A stretch of DNA of 64,000 bases from Lutraria lutraria (taxonomy: Eukaryota > Mollusca > Bivalvia > Venerida > Mactridae): positions 28,919,843-28,983,842 of the forward strand of contig OZ026838.1 in NCBI GenBank assembly GCA_964023205.1, in the 5' to 3' direction. The notes under the pieces are model-generated. The model saw nothing but the letters and a program-made list of their open reading frames with translations, had not been told where the DNA came from and did not search any database. Position 1 is the stretch's first letter. Each line of letters begins with the position of its first letter. Shown in pieces: positions 48,689 through 61,735 of the stretch. The position numbers and the translations under genes are program-made.

Positions 48689-49905
48689 AGGTATTTGGGT
48701 TGTACAAGCAATTAAATTGTTCTGATTTATATAAATTATCTGCAAATTTTGAAGAAAACAAGGCACACTATTATTGTTAAAATATATAAAGTGATTAGGA
48801 AATTGGGATACAGCTATATCATGTGGATTATCAATTATATCATATTACCCTTAGTAGTATAGATTGGCTGATGCCAAACATATAATTTGTGTTAATTTTA
48901 TAACATGTTTGTATATTTGTTGATTTAATATGCTCAATATTAAGTGTGTAACAGTTACAGATGCTAATCAATCACATAATATACATTGAACACTTTATAT
49001 CAATATTTAGATTTTCTGATAAACAAACTAACTCTTCTAGGTCTGCGTAATTTGATACAATAGAAATGTCTCTTGATGTGAGAAAGTAGGCAGTTGCTTA
49101 TGGATGATGGGAGTCTAGTACTGGTTCTTCCCAGGAACGATGGTTAGGTGAACTGTCCGCCCCAAAAGGGGAGTAAAACTCAATCAAACAAACAAACAAC
49201 ACAAATGCAGTTAGTTTTTCACTTTCTTATATAAGTTGACAGTTAGCCACATGATGAAAATTGTTCAATAATCACATCTCAACATGCGTAACTTGAGCAG
49301 CATTTTGAAAGATGAAAGTCATTTCATCAGATATTTCCCTGCGTTTAGTCAATTTATGTACACTCACATATTTAATGAAGGTATATGATTTTTGTTAGAG
49401 TGTATGATTTGTAGACTATTTGTACAATTATAACTGCAAGGGTAAAACTTTGAAATGGTTGGTGGACAAATCGTGGCTGACACAAAGTGTTAAAATTTCA
49501 AATAATTTGATCTATTTGATTTTGGAAACTGAACAATAGTTCTGCTTTCATAGCGGTCACTTGCTCGGTGTGCATGAATTTTTATGCAGACCTAAGTTCT
49601 ATGTTTATCTACATCCGCCGTACAATTGTTAGCCTAGTTCCTGTTTCATGTTGCAATGCAAGTCCATGTAAGTTCAGTTTCCATGAGTACTTTCAGTACT
49701 TTGATTACACTTAAGTCTTAATGACGTTATACTTGTGTATTTCGTTGTCATATATGCAAGGCAAAGATTAAGTGTTCGGCTGGACAAGGATCCAAACATT
49801 AGTGCCTTTTTACAGAATAAAGAAATTGCTAAGATCATTGTAGTCCTCTTGGTCGGTTGAGAAAAAATTCTCAGCTTGAAGAGGCTGATATTATGATGTT
49901 TTGCA
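48689..49905. other. Intergenic spacer with a SINE tail
   Basis: AT-rich with no exon seen. At about 49105-49200 the run CTAGTACTGGTTCTTCCCAGG to a CAAACAAACAAAC tail matches the 3' half of the SINE at 45805, apparently 5'-truncated or diverged. Confidence 0.5.
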
Positions 49906-51058
49906 TTTTTAGCTCACATGTCACAAAGTGACAAAGTGAGCTATTAGGATCACTCTCCGTCCGGCGTCGTGCGTCGTCAAACTTTTTGTTGTGACCACAC
50001 TAGGGGCCACATTTTTGGCTCAATTTTAGCAAAACTGGGTCAGAACGTTAATATCAACAAAATCTCGGACGAGTTCGATATTGGGCCATTTGGGGTCAAA
50101 AACTAGGTCACCAGGGCCAAATAAGGGAAAACCTTGTGAACACTTTAGAATCACTGTTTTGAATTTATCTTCATGAAACTTTGTCAGAATGTTTATTTTA
50201 ATAATATGTAGGTCAAGTTTGAAAATGGGTAATTTCTGTAGTAAAATTAGGTCACTAGGGCAAATTGCTGGAAAACCTTGTGAACACTCTAGAAGTCACT
50301 GTTTTGATTGGATGATCATGAAACCTTGTCAGAATGTTTGTCTTCATAATATCTTGGACGAGTTCGAACATGGGTCATCTTGGGTCAAAAACTAGGTCGC
50401 TAGGTCAAATCTTATGAAAAACCATGTTAACACTGTAGATTTCACAGTTATTATTGGATCTTCACCAAACTTTGTCAAATCGTTTGTTTTAATGATATAA
50501 CGGTCAAGTATAAATATGGGTCATCTGGGGTCAATAACTAGGTCACCAGATCAAATCTTAGGAAAACTTTGTTAACACTGTAGATGTCACAGTTTTAATT
50601 GGATCTTCACCAAACCTTGTCAAAATGTTTGCCTTAATGGTATGTGGGTCAAGGATGAACATGGGTCAGCCGGGTTCAAAAAGTGGGTCACAAGGTCAAA
50701 TCTTAGGTAAAAATCTTGTAAAAGCTCTAAATTGCATGGTTTTGATTGGATCTTGGCCAAACCTTGTCAAATTGTTTGTCTTAATGATATTAAGGACAAG
50801 TTCAAATATGGGTCAACTAGGGTAAAAAACCAGGTCACAAGGTCAAATCTTAGGAAAACCTTATTAACACTGTAGATGTCAAATTTTGATCGTATCTTCA
50901 CCAAACCTAGTCAGACTGTTTGTCTTAATGATATGTAAGACAAATTCGAACATAGGTCGTCTGGGGTCAAAAACTAGGTCACCGGTTCAAAACAATGTTT
51001 TGATGAGTGAACAGTGATTGTCATGTGAGCGATATAGGGCCATCTTGGCCCTCTTGTT
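49906..51058 (+). mobile_element. Helitron-like element F
   Basis: TTTTTAGCTCACATGTCAC hairpin start and GGGCCATCTTGGCCC-TCTTGTT end. Its six to seven tandem units of about 145 bp contain AACCTTGTCAGAATGTTTGT and GGGTCAAAAACTAGGTCAC. Short reading frames inside are repeat translations. Confidence 0.6.
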
Positions 51059-52545
51059 CACTTAGGAATCCTGTTAAATTTTCTGTATATGCGTACTTTG
51101 AATGTACACATGAACACATCAATTCCACCAATTTATTTATCAAACCACCAAAATGATATGTTTCAATAACATTGCCAACGATATAAACAAAGACTTTTTG
51201 TCACAAGTGCAAGCATTCTGATGTTGTGATATATTTGTATGTTTTGAATGATTTATAATCATTTCTTATTTTTGTAATGGATAAAAAACTGAAAACTGTT
51301 AATGATGTAATTGAAATGTATCTATGATGAACAATTTAGTTGGTTTTCAAGAAAAAATGTAAATCCACAAATAGAAGTTTTTATCTATTTTAAGATGAAG
51401 TCAGTTAACCGGATTGATTGATGCAATATCGTTAGTGTATATTTGCTTTCTGCTGTAACAATCTTACAACAATTTTAAGTAAACTGTTTTATAAACAATG
51501 TCCATGTTTTCGTTTGCATGAATTTTGTGACATGTTTGTTTCTTAGTCATGCATAATATTTCTTTGGATTAATCCAAGGTTGACTGCTACTGTCTGATGT
51601 AAATTGTAAAATTTGTTTTGTATGATTATAAATAGTACTGGTGTTCATGAATAGTCTAATTTGGTGAAATAATTGTAGAAATGATGCATTTTATGTCGAG
51701 TGTAGACCCATTTATACATCTACGACTTGATAGTTCATATTGAGAATAAATTAGAAACAATGTATATTGTGTTTAGTTGGTTGTGAAACCTAGTTGCCGG
51801 GTGCTCACAAGACGACAAAAGCTGAGGGAAAAAAATGACCCTTAGCTGAGAATAATCTGATGAGTCCAAAAAAGTTCCAATTAATGTTATACTTTATTTG
51901 ATTCTTTAGTACAAATTCTCAAGATTCAGAAACTTGGATTTTTTTCTCATTTTAAGTGTCAAAATGCCATTTTTCAGGGCCAAACAAGATATTGAACTAT
52001 TGTAGTGTCTGTAATTAAATCAATAATCCATAAGCATGTAAAGTATTGCTGATCGTCTTAATTGACTTGTCGGTACAGTAGTGCTTTAAAACAATCCAGA
52101 TTGTCTTATCTGCGTAAAAGACACCAAGAAAAGGTTTTGCACTTCATCATGTAGTTTTTATTAGGTTTTTAATTGGAAATGTCTTCACTTAGCTACAATA
52201 TTACAGAGATCAAATGCCAAGGTACTTGGGGAATCGATTATTCTGTATAAATTCTATATCTCCATAGCAACCAGACGATAAGTCCTTGTAAAAAAATGAA
52301 GATTAGTTACAAGGTGTTTGATTATCAAAATTGTATATCTACCTGCTTCCTGTCAGAGATCAAGTGAGAGTCACTTCAATCTCTAAGAGTAGTATGAAGA
52401 AAGCTTCTGTATTTACAGTGTTATCTGTATAAGGTATAGATCAAAGTACATTGGACAGTATACAATGTTTTCATTATATAAAAAATAGGGCCAGGTTTCA
52501 TGATCATATTTTGTGAAGAGAAGTGTTTTAGGCTATTTACTGTTT
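51059..52545. other. Intergenic spacer
   Basis: AT-rich, no reading frame or repeat boundary recognised. Confidence 0.4.
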
Positions 52546-53230
52546 TTCTAGCTCACCTGAGCACATGGTGCTCTTAGGGATATTAGTATCAATCAATGTC
52601 TAGCGCCCAAAATTTGGGTTGTTAACAGTCTAGAGGTCACAGTTTTTATTCAATCTTCATCAAACCTTGTCAGAATGTTTGTCTTAATGATATATTGAAC
52701 GAGTTCAAACATGGGTCATCTAGGGTTAACAATTAGGTCACTAGGTCAAATCCAAGGAAAACCTTGTTAACACTAAATAATAAAGATGACATAGTTTTGA
52801 TTGGATCATCATTTTCTTTATGATGCCTTTGACAAGTTCGAATATGTTGGGGTTACAAATTAGATCATAGGGTCAACTACCAGGAAAGCCTTGTTTACAC
52901 CCTAGGTCACAGTTTTAAGTGGATCTTCATCATACCTTGTCAGAATGTTTGTCTCAATGATATATTGGCCAAGCCCGAACATGGGTCATCTGGGGTCAAA
53001 CATTTAAGTCACAGGATCAAATCCCTGGAAAACCTTGTTAACACTCTATAGACAACATTTTTTATCAAATCTTGATGAAAGTTGCTCAAAATATCTGTCT
53101 TGATGATTTCTTGGTCAGTGTTAGGCTCTGACCTAGTTAAACTTTGATATGAAAGAAGTTGCAATGATATGAAAGAAGTGCCAGTCTTTATTCAGATAAG
53201 CGAGTAAAAGGACATCTTGGCCCTCTTGTT
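52546..53230 (+). mobile_element. Helitron-like element G, diverged relative of F
   Basis: AGCTCACCTGAGCACATGG start and CATCTTGGCCCTCTTGTT end, with three to four units resembling those of element F (AAACCTTGTCAGAATGTTTG). It is more diverged, probably older. Confidence 0.55.
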
Positions 53231-53859
53231 TGGTTTATTGGCAGCTGCTTTAAAAAGGTAGAAGGTTTTTAAACTTAAAAATATTGCCACCATGTTTTCG
53301 TCCAATTAAAGTAACTCACGCTTGAAATACATACGATTTAAGGGGTGAGTGCACAAAGTGCGTATCTCCATAATCACCGCTTCAGTTGGCAGTACATAAA
53401 GTTTAAAAATGTCCTTTCTTATCTAATAAAGATATATATGTCTATAAAAATAGAGTCCGAATTCTGGGCTATCTCTGTTCCACAATCTTACTTACCGATT
53501 TTCATACTAGGTTTTATATTTCGTTTTTATTGGACTTAATTTTTATCAAAATCAAGTCCTTTGTAATCGTAGACTTATATTGGGCGCTGGACTCCATAAC
53601 AGCTTGGTTAAAAGAATGCCACATAAAGGAAATAGTACGCAACTAAATGGTATGTTTATATAGAAGTATCTGGAATCTTTCCCCAATTTAGTGTGTCAGA
53701 TCTAAATATATTTCAAATCATTCTATTGTAACTACATGGAAAGAGTCATGTATCTAAATAAGTGCTTGTCGGTAGATACATGAGATATTCAAATGCGTAG
53801 AATTAAAACCGCGTATTCACTGTCCAATAAAATATATTGCCGTAAAAGTAGTTCTACTT

Positions 53860-54650
53860 TCGGTTTTCGTTCGATAGAACTTTCAGAAAAATCTCCACGG
53901 ACGTATTCATGCATTTGCAACAATCTACCATCGATGCGTGTGTTTTGTGCCTTTCTAACATTTCTTAATATTACAAAGCGAATTCTCATTTAATATTCAC
54001 ACCAACTAGTGTTATTTTGATGACGGAATCGCTATTTATAGACTCACTCCCCGCAGTGGCTAGTAGCAAAGCGTAACCGATGTGGGGAGTTTCATATATC
54101 GAAGGCTAAATGTTAAAACTGCGGCTTAAGAATAATAATTCGAGTCGCTAAATACGAACGTAAATTACTGGATACGTGCTTTTAAAATTTACTGTTTAAG
54201 AGTACCTTTTACGCCAGATTATTTAGAATTACATAATCACGTCTGATTTCATGCAACATCGGGTTAACTATAGGACATATAGGTCTTACTCTACTGTGTC
54301 AGGACCTTTTTGATTTGAGTGACCCTGAATGTGTTCAATGCGACGATGTTCTGTTGTGTTAAAACCAGAAGAATCAATGTTTGTATTTACTGTTACTGAA
54401 GTGTTGTTTACTAGTTTTGTACAATAAAGAGTTTTTAATGCAATTAAATTGTCCTCAATTAATGTGCTAATCATTAAACTTTGCAATATCAGGCTTTGTT
54501 CATTTTAAAATTTTAGCTAAGGGACTATAGTAAAGCCCTAGCTTATGTCATTTACCTATATGCATATGACCTGCATTACAATATGAATGAAAAATCGGTC
54601 CGTAATTTTAAATGTTAAAATATTTGTATGGGCTCGAACGATATGGGTAC
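53860..54650 (+). repeat. Duplicated segment split by about 600 bp (partner 56640-56785)
   Basis: CGTATTCATGCATTTGCAAC and GTGTTTTGTGCCTTTCTAAC near 53911-53960 match 56660-56715, and GGTCCGTAATTTTAAATG at 54597 matches 56733. In the partner these parts are about 20 bp apart; here about 610 bp of unrelated DNA lies between, with ATTAC at each edge. Confidence 0.5.
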
Positions 54651-55017
54651 ACATTTCTCTCTTTTGTCTTGTATGGTAAAAATCAAGTCCGACAGTACTT
54701 TCAGTACTTTGATTCATGTTTGAAACTTTTTCCTTCACACTTTTCCTTCACACTTAACTATAGAGTACCAGTATACCTGGAAAATATAACTCTACACCAA
54801 GATTTCACAGAATAAATTTATAAAACATTAACAATAATAATTAAACATGTATAATAATAATAATGAGCAATGCAATACTTGTGTATGAGCTTAGTAAAAT
54901 CTGAATAAACACAACAGAGAACCTGACACAGACATATTGTCTTGGACACATCAACAGATACATAACAGATCATAAACGTAACAACATAACACGCTATGAA
55001 GCCACTTGAACCACAGA

Positions 55018-55060
55018 GACTTGTTTAGACAAAAATTACCCCACCCACCACGGTCACCAC
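55018..55060 (+). repeat. Copy of the 61462-61735 inverted-repeat arm
   Basis: AAAAATTACCCCACCCACCAC here equals the reverse complement of the right arm at about 61690-61715, with similar flanking TTGTTTA. Confidence 0.5.
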
Positions 55061-55286
55061 CACTCTTTTCACTCATATATACAATACTAGTTCTTTCTAA
55101 TCAAGTGTCTGTGCCTTGAACTGAATCAACATAAATAACGAATGTCTAGAATGAGATCATTATGGCTAGCAAACATCTCATATAACACAGGATCCAGTTG
55201 AAACTTCTATATTCTCTCTACTCAGTCTAATGGCTATGCTCCTTAGACCATTATAATTCACAGTTTTCCCTTACACATTTCATGTA

Positions 55287-55442
55287 CAGTCATACCTGTG
55301 AACAAAGGCCATCCATGGGAAAGACATTGTGGCCTTTTATGACAGATGACCTTTATGGTCATTTTGTTTCAAATAATCGGTGACAATTTATACACAAAAG
55401 GTGGCTTTTGTTCGGAGGTGACCCCTAACGCAGGCTTGACTG
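55287..55442. mobile_element. TA-flanked MITE downstream of the transporter
   Basis: CAGTCATACCTGTGAACAAA opens and CGCAGGCTTGACTG closes it, flanked by TA; same family as 17585. It lies about 360 bp past the transporter stop codon. Confidence 0.75.
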
Positions 55443-55798
55443 TATACTAATAAATAGTAATTATACCTGGCTTATACATGGATCGAATTTATAACTAGAT
55501 AATGTTTGACAAAGCCAGAACACATGGAGACAATTAATTCTGCAATACAAAATGTAGATCTATTGTGTTTTGTGCAATATATTTTACTTTATGTGACTGG
55601 TGCTGAGATTGTATATATTAATAAGAAACATAATTATGACTACGGTGATTTCCTAGTTTCATAGCTATAATTTATGTGACAGACCCAGTAACTTGAGGAA
55701 CATTTTGCAACCTAGATAACAAGGTGCCGTTCTGAGGTATAAACTGGTTATATTTTCATAATACAAGTGAATTTTGTCCTATAGCATCAGGCGGCACG

Positions 55799-58292
55799 TC
55801 ATGTAATTTCATTATTGACTGGCAACATCTTATCTGTAGGTTTAGAGACATCGTTGTCGACTTCTATCGTTGCTATTGTTGTTATTTCGTCGTGTCGCTC
55901 TTTGAAAAAGTATGGAATGAAACCAAAGACAGACGATAATCCCATTGTTATACCTGTAATAGATGTTAAACATTTTAGACATGTTAAAAGTGCAATTATA
56001 AGTACAATGTATATAAACGTTTCTTTTTATTGAACACGCCTCCTTATCATTCTGTACCAAAATTCAATTTGTTTATACATGTATATACTCGCTGACAGAC
56101 AATGAATGATGCACAGCATGCATTAGAAGTCGACTACTAATCGAAAGTTCATGGGTTCGAAATTCGAATCTCGGCGTCGCCTGTCTATATTTCTGGGACG
56201 CTTTTCAGAGTCCCCATTCCAACAACCAAGCCCAGTACTGGCGTGTATCAGTGCTTTGCACTGGGCTCGATAAAAAAAGAAAAAACTACTAGTATTCTGT
56301 ATAAGAGTATATTCTAGGTTCTCCTACAGCTCCTCCCCCCCCCCCCCCCCCCCCCTCTCTCTGGAGCAGCTCTAAAATGACCATAATTATGATGTAGAAC
56401 TCTGTCGATTGGGTCATTGAACAACAAATAAACACGCATCATAGAAACCTTTACATTGTAAATGTTGTATTTGAATAGGATATAATAATATATTTGGGTA
56501 TCTCGTAAACGAAACAGTAGCGTAATTAAGGATATATAAAGGAACTGATACATGTATCTTATATGAAAACGTATATATTCTAATAAAAAAATGCTGACGA
56601 TATTTGAGAAATTCGATATGTAATAAAAAAAAAACCACCATTAGTAATTTTCTACAGACGTATGCATGCATTTGCAATAATCTGCCATTGATGTATGTGT
56701 TTTGTGCATTTCTGACAATATCTCGACATTATAATGGTCCGTTAGTTTAAAATTTAAAAAAATTGCTTGGGTACGAACAGTAAAAAAACAAAACAAAAAA
56801 AACACCATTTACATACCAGCCAATATAAATACATTCCCAAACGAACCTGTAGATTCAGCGAGCATTCCTGAAAAAAAACCCACTACAGTAGATCTAAGCG
56901 TTTTCGCAGCAGCAATAAGGTATATATGTGCTGGGAACACGAACGGATCTACAATCGATGCATGTATGAACCATACATACAGTACAATCTCTCCAGCGCG
57001 ACCCTCTCTTGAGCAACAATCTACCGTCAACAACAGAACAATTGTTCCCCATTTCACGATTTAAGTATTTATTTAACATGATTTTGCTACTCCCAAAGGG
57101 TGTTGCTTTGGAGAGCTTGCACTGTATTTATGAATAACAGGTACATTTATAATTATTATACAAGTCCTCCCAAAAAAGAAATGAAAATAGGAAACAACAT
57201 TCAACATTAATTTGTATACTGTACATAATTATGTAAAAGTATGAACAGTGAAGAATGTCTAATCAGACAGGCGTGCTCATCGTACTCGTGATTTTACATG
57301 AACGTCAGATGAGAGATACTAGTATGTGATGTTCAATATTTTGTATCGTTATGGAATGGGTTGTTTAAAGAGCCTTGTTGCTTTGTGACATGAAAATGTG
57401 CTTATATACTTCTGATATTATTGAATTATCTTTCTTGTCAAACTCGAGGGTTTGTGAAAAATCAGCTACATGTATTGGATTGCAGTAAATTGTAACATTG
57501 ATTTTGATGAACACGTACCTGCTAGTATTGGTCCAATTATGCCACCTATACCACACCCACATAGCTCAATGCCAAGAGCGGCTGCAAGACTTCCCACTCC
57601 TAAGAACATAACATTGATAGGACTGATAGTAACATACGGGCAGCCAAATAGTAATCCCAGTATAGCAGCGTAGATGAACTGTCCGTATATGTTGCGTCCG
57701 TACAAAGGAAAGAAAACTGTTACTATGGATATGATAAATAAACTTCCACTGTATAGGAAGATTTCGTTCACTTTCTTGAAGCTGGCAATGAATCCTACAA
57801 ATATACGTCCGAATATTGAAGCTATTCCGCATAATGACAAGACCATTGAAGCCTGCATTTCACTCACACCTTGTCGTATACAATAGTTGGGTAAATACAC
57901 AAACACTATGTACATTCCGAATCCGTACGATATCATACTTAGTGTATAGAATATAACACTTCTGGTTGTTAAAACTTGAACATAACTCTTTAGCATACTG
58001 TCCCCGGAGCCTGATGCTTGTTGGGCTTTACGCTTTTTCTGTAAGTGCTTCTCCAGTTGGGAGGGTCGAATCAGCATGCCACATACAATACAATGAACCG
58101 AGACGCTCGCCAAAGCAACAAAGAAACCAAATGATCCGTATTTACTAGACGCCCATGACAAAATCGGAGGGATGCCGAACATCCCCGCACCATTGCCGGC
58201 CATTGAAATACCTTGCGCAATATTGAGATATTTCTTAAAATAGAAACTTGGTGCAACCATACTCGCTGTCCATCCTGTAGCCCCACCGAGAC
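55799..58292 (-). CDS. SLC16-type monocarboxylate transporter, last three exons (5' incomplete)
   Basis: Major-facilitator plasma-membrane protein expected to carry monocarboxylates or related small acids; which SLC16 paralogue cannot be told. Exons in transcript order: 58292-57519, 56867-56817 and 55953-55799 (stop TGA), about 326 codons, all junctions phase 1 GT-AG. The first begins GLGGATGWTASMVAPSFYFK (TM3). It continues through the FKKYLNIAQGISMAGNGAG motif, a Lys-rich cytosolic loop (HLQKKRKAQQ), VIFYTLSMISYGFGMY (TM7) and LGIELCGCGIGGIIGP (TM11). The 51-bp exon encodes MLAESTGSFGNVFILA. The last gives TM12 and a 30-residue acidic tail. TM1-2, with the family DGGWGW motif, are expected upstream but not found to 64000. 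Introns hold a SINE piece and a MITE. Confidence 0.88.
56110..56285 (+). mobile_element. tRNA-like SINE fragment in transporter intron
   Basis: GGGTTCGAAATTCGAATCTC is a box B with a small internal duplication. The segment ends in AGTGCTTTGCACTGGG and an A-rich tail. No acceptor stem, so not a tRNA gene. Confidence 0.5.
56335..56355 (+). repeat. Poly-C homopolymer run
   Basis: About 21 consecutive C, then CTCTCTCT, in the last transporter intron. Length is prone to assembly error. Confidence 0.9.
56980..57124. mobile_element. TA-flanked MITE in transporter intron
   Basis: CAGTACAATCTCTCCAGCG and its inverse TTTGGAGAGCTTGCACTG, flanked by TA, 145 bp. Family of the copy at 27187. Confidence 0.75.
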
Positions 58293-58361
58293 CTATATTA
58301 TAAGTAGAAATATAAGACACAATTAATATATATTACAAATATAAAAATGAATCTGCGAATA

Positions 58362-58537
58362 CTCTCAAACCTGTGAACAAAGGCCACCCTTGGGAAGGAC
58401 AAATATTGCCTTTATTGACAGATGGCCTTTATTTGGAAGTCATTTTGAATTAAATAATCAATGGCTGTTTTACTAAAATTGCCTTTATAAGCATGTTGAC
58501 CTTTATTCGGAGGTGGCCACAAACACACGTTTGACTG
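58362..58537. mobile_element. TA-flanked MITE upstream of the first visible transporter exon
   Basis: CTCTCAAACCTGTGAACAAA to ACACACGTTTGACTG, flanked by TA; family of 17585. Probably intronic. Confidence 0.7.
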
Positions 58538-58539
58538 TA

Positions 58540-59390
58540 GGTCATATACCCGTGTATTGACGATAATAATAACGTTAAAACAATGTAAGGGATGTCAACA
58601 CATGTTACTGTGTACAAACACCATGATAAACAACATTATTTGAGACAAGAGCACACTGATATCAAACAGTGGGAAGGTGTACTTAAAACCATGAATAAGA
58701 ACACGCCATATTATCTTTTATTTTAAACGCATAATGTTATTCGTAGTCGTTCTGTATTCAAAAGATAATGTCTAGTCCTTAAGGTGGATCGCGGGTTTCC
58801 TCCAGAAAAATGGTCATTTTTTTAGACGTCAACGTACAATAAAGAAATTTTGCATTAACAACCTTTAAGGTATTGGCTAACCCAGAAATGATATATTCAA
58901 ATGAGCCATCTAGATGAGTTATATATTTTTCGTTGATTTTCGCGTTATTTCCTGTATTGCTCCGATAATTTTGTGTATTAAGTTATGCAATGTTTACATA
59001 ACTGGAATGCTGGATCATTTTCAAATCCGAAAAAGTCAATAATGTTACATTTTGCTGTCATTAAATATTAAAAGACGTCGAGTGAACTCTGTATGATTTT
59101 TTTCAACAATGCCTTAGGTATCCTGATGAACACGACAGGTGTGATTTCTTTTTTTTTATAACTGGTTATAAACATAATATTTGACAGTACTTCAGAGTGT
59201 AAAAGGAATTCCTGGATAGTAGAGGGTCTGTGGGGGGATCTTCACATGCCGGTAGCCTGTGGTCAGGATCACCCATGGTCACGGATGAACACAACTACAT
59301 TGTCTTAACATTGTAAATGAGTATAGAAATTGAAACTGTAAGATAGACTGGTACAAACTCCACGGAGCGGTTACTTCCCTTGATCAGTAC
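58540..59390. other. Presumed transporter intron or upstream DNA, no gene seen
   Basis: AT-rich. The missing N-terminal transporter exons were looked for on the minus strand and not found. Confidence 0.4.
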
Positions 59391-59404
59391 ATAAACCACT
59401 GCCA

Positions 59405-60760
59405 TCATAAACTGGTTCCCGTTGACTTGTGTGTACAAAGCCAACAGGTACGGCCTAAAATTTCCAGGACGCTGATTGGTCAATTTCGATCGGAATCCGG
59501 GCAGAATTCTGCCCGGGGGATCTCGCGAGACTTTGCATTATCGATGCACATTTCGCGCGTAATTTAAATAATAGATAAAGATTAGGGAACTGGATAGTTA
59601 TTTTCTGATCTTGGTCGTTGGAACACTTAATTAAGTAGCATTTAAATACACACAACGTATACTTAAATGTATTTTGAAATAGAATACCGACCCTTAAAAA
59701 AATATTTTTAAAATCGCGTACTCGATCACGGTTGGTGTGGTAATTTTTTTTTCACTTATGTAGATTTTTATAATTATTATTATTATTCGTTGAACTGTCA
59801 AAAAACATTAATCACCGGACACAATTGCAACTTTTTGAGTGTTACAACCTGATCTTATATATTCTTATAAAATTCATATAAATATGCGATGCCAATAATA
59901 AATTTAAAAGTCGTGCCCAATCTGATTCTGGACTACGTGTTTTAAAATTAATTAATGCAAACAGTATAGTTGCTCATCAATTGACCAGTACATATCATTG
60001 TCTCAATTTCAATACATGCATTGATAAAATCAAGATAAGTAGCCAATTAAGAAGTTGTTATGCAATATTACGTAACACGACCGTCTCACTTCCTGGACCC
60101 TTATAAGGGAGAAATATTTTATGGATCATTTCACCGAAGGGGGTCAATATATTCTTTGGCATTTGTGCCTGATACCATGTTAAATTTACAATATACAGCA
60201 AAGATCATAATCTTAATTACTCCTAATTTAGTTCTGTGAAGTCAGATGTTAACGAAAAGAAATTAAGTAACAAAAGAATTACTTAAAACGACACTTGACA
60301 TATATACTGATAAACATTTTGTATATAAGATATATATTTTAATTGTAAATAAAGAAAAATATGTTTTAAAGGAATTAATACATATTAGACCGAACTATGC
60401 ATATTATATATTTATACATATGCTTTTAAAAAAAAAGAAAATCATTTAAACAATAAAAAAATAAATCAAGGCATTAATTGATATTTTCAAGATATGTATC
60501 TTTGATATGTTATATGACTATACTGTAACGAATATTCACATAATAACTTCTAGTATCTATATTTTTTATTCAAACATTAGCACTAACATCTCCGCGTACA
60601 TTATCAGATGTACGGAAATCCCCGATATTTCTCGAATGAACAGCAACCAATGAAATAGCTAAAACGGATTGACCAATCAAAACGCTGGAAAATTTAGACC
60701 GTACCTGTTCCTTTGGTGCACTGCATCATGGAACGGGAACCAGTTTACTGCCATCACTAC
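59405..60760. repeat. Inverted repeat with arms of about 90 bp
   Basis: The minus strand of 59405-59495 and the plus strand of 60665-60760 share ATTGACCAATCA, CTGGAAA, TTTAG, CCGTACCTGTT and AACGGGAACCAGTTTA in order. The 1.2-kb spacer is AT-rich and non-coding. It could be an old TIR element; the outer ends are unclear. Confidence 0.55.
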
Positions 60761-61268
60761 AATCTCTACCCAGAGTTGTCGTTCCTTTCCAATCCACACA
60801 TACCTCTGTCAACGTCTCAATGCCAAGATTCTTGGCAAACTACACTCTGATCGATAAACATGCCTTTTGTGTATATTTTATGATTATTTGTTAGGTGTCA
60901 TAATGAAATATGTCATGTTGTTTTAGAAAAACGCCTCAGGTTGCTCCGTTATAAGCTGTGTCATTAGGGATTATTTAACCTTGTAACTCTAAAACTAATT
61001 TGGCGGAATAATTGCGGAGTAAACAATTCAAAACTCGGATAATATAATGAAGGGATACCAGGCTCGGATGTCAGCTTCCTATCCTTTAGTTTAAGTATGG
61101 GATTCTCTTCAGATAAACAAAACAACACAATATGTGTAAGTTTATTTTTTATGTGTTGTCACCATTTTTAAATCACAAGTCTGTCATTGTGAAGCCGGAA
61201 CTACTTTTTAGACGTTGACAGAGGTTAGTGTGAGCGTAGCGGGAACGACAACTCTGGGTAGAGATTGC
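60760..61268. mobile_element. MULE-like MITE with perfect 9-bp target duplication
   Basis: CAATCTCTACCCAGAGTTGT at 60760 is mirrored by ACAACTCTGGGTAGAGATTG ending 61268, with further arm similarity (GACAGAGGT, GTCAACGTCT) giving arms of about 60 bp. CCATCACTA stands at 60751-60759 and 61269-61277. A 9-bp duplication with long arms fits Mutator-like or Merlin elements. Confidence 0.75.
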
Positions 61269-61461
61269 CATCACTAGTGAAATTCGGCCGTCACGTACAG
61301 AGCCGAAAATTTTATTTTCAATTTTTAAAAATTCTGTCACCGTACTTTTAATAAAATATTATGCTTAATGTACAAAAAAGTAAACAAAAACGTTGAAAAG
61401 AAAATTTCTTAGAAACAGACAAACGTAGTCACGTCACGCTATGTAAACAATTGCTATATTT

Positions 61462-61735
61462 AGACACAGACACCCCACCCATCACAAGCGCTCTTGCTAT
61501 CAATACATATAAATAACCAGAAGATAACAAGCTCCAAACAAAACAAAAAAAGATCTAATTGTGCCTAGAAGCCAGAAAGTATTACGCAAGTGCAATATTT
61601 GTTTGAAAACCCCTAAAAATATGTTCTACTTTCGTTTAGAGCTTGTTATCTTCTACTATTTATATGTATTGATAGCAAGAGCGACTGTGGTGGGTGGGGT
61701 AATTTTTTGTAAACAAGTGTCTGTGTATTTAGACA
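61462..61735. repeat. Foldback repeat with 70-bp arms
   Basis: Left arm CTCTTGCTATCAATACATAT...GATAACAAGCTC (61490-61534) is inverted at 61639-61683, with CACAGACA and CCCCACCC also shared farther out. The right arm has 16 extra bases. A third partial copy is at 55018. A 74-aa frame across it is a by-product. Confidence 0.7.

Noticed and set aside
59220..59290. Candidate first exon of the transporter on the minus strand (MGDPDHRLP...)
   Set aside because: Short, no family motif, donor weak; chance is as likely.
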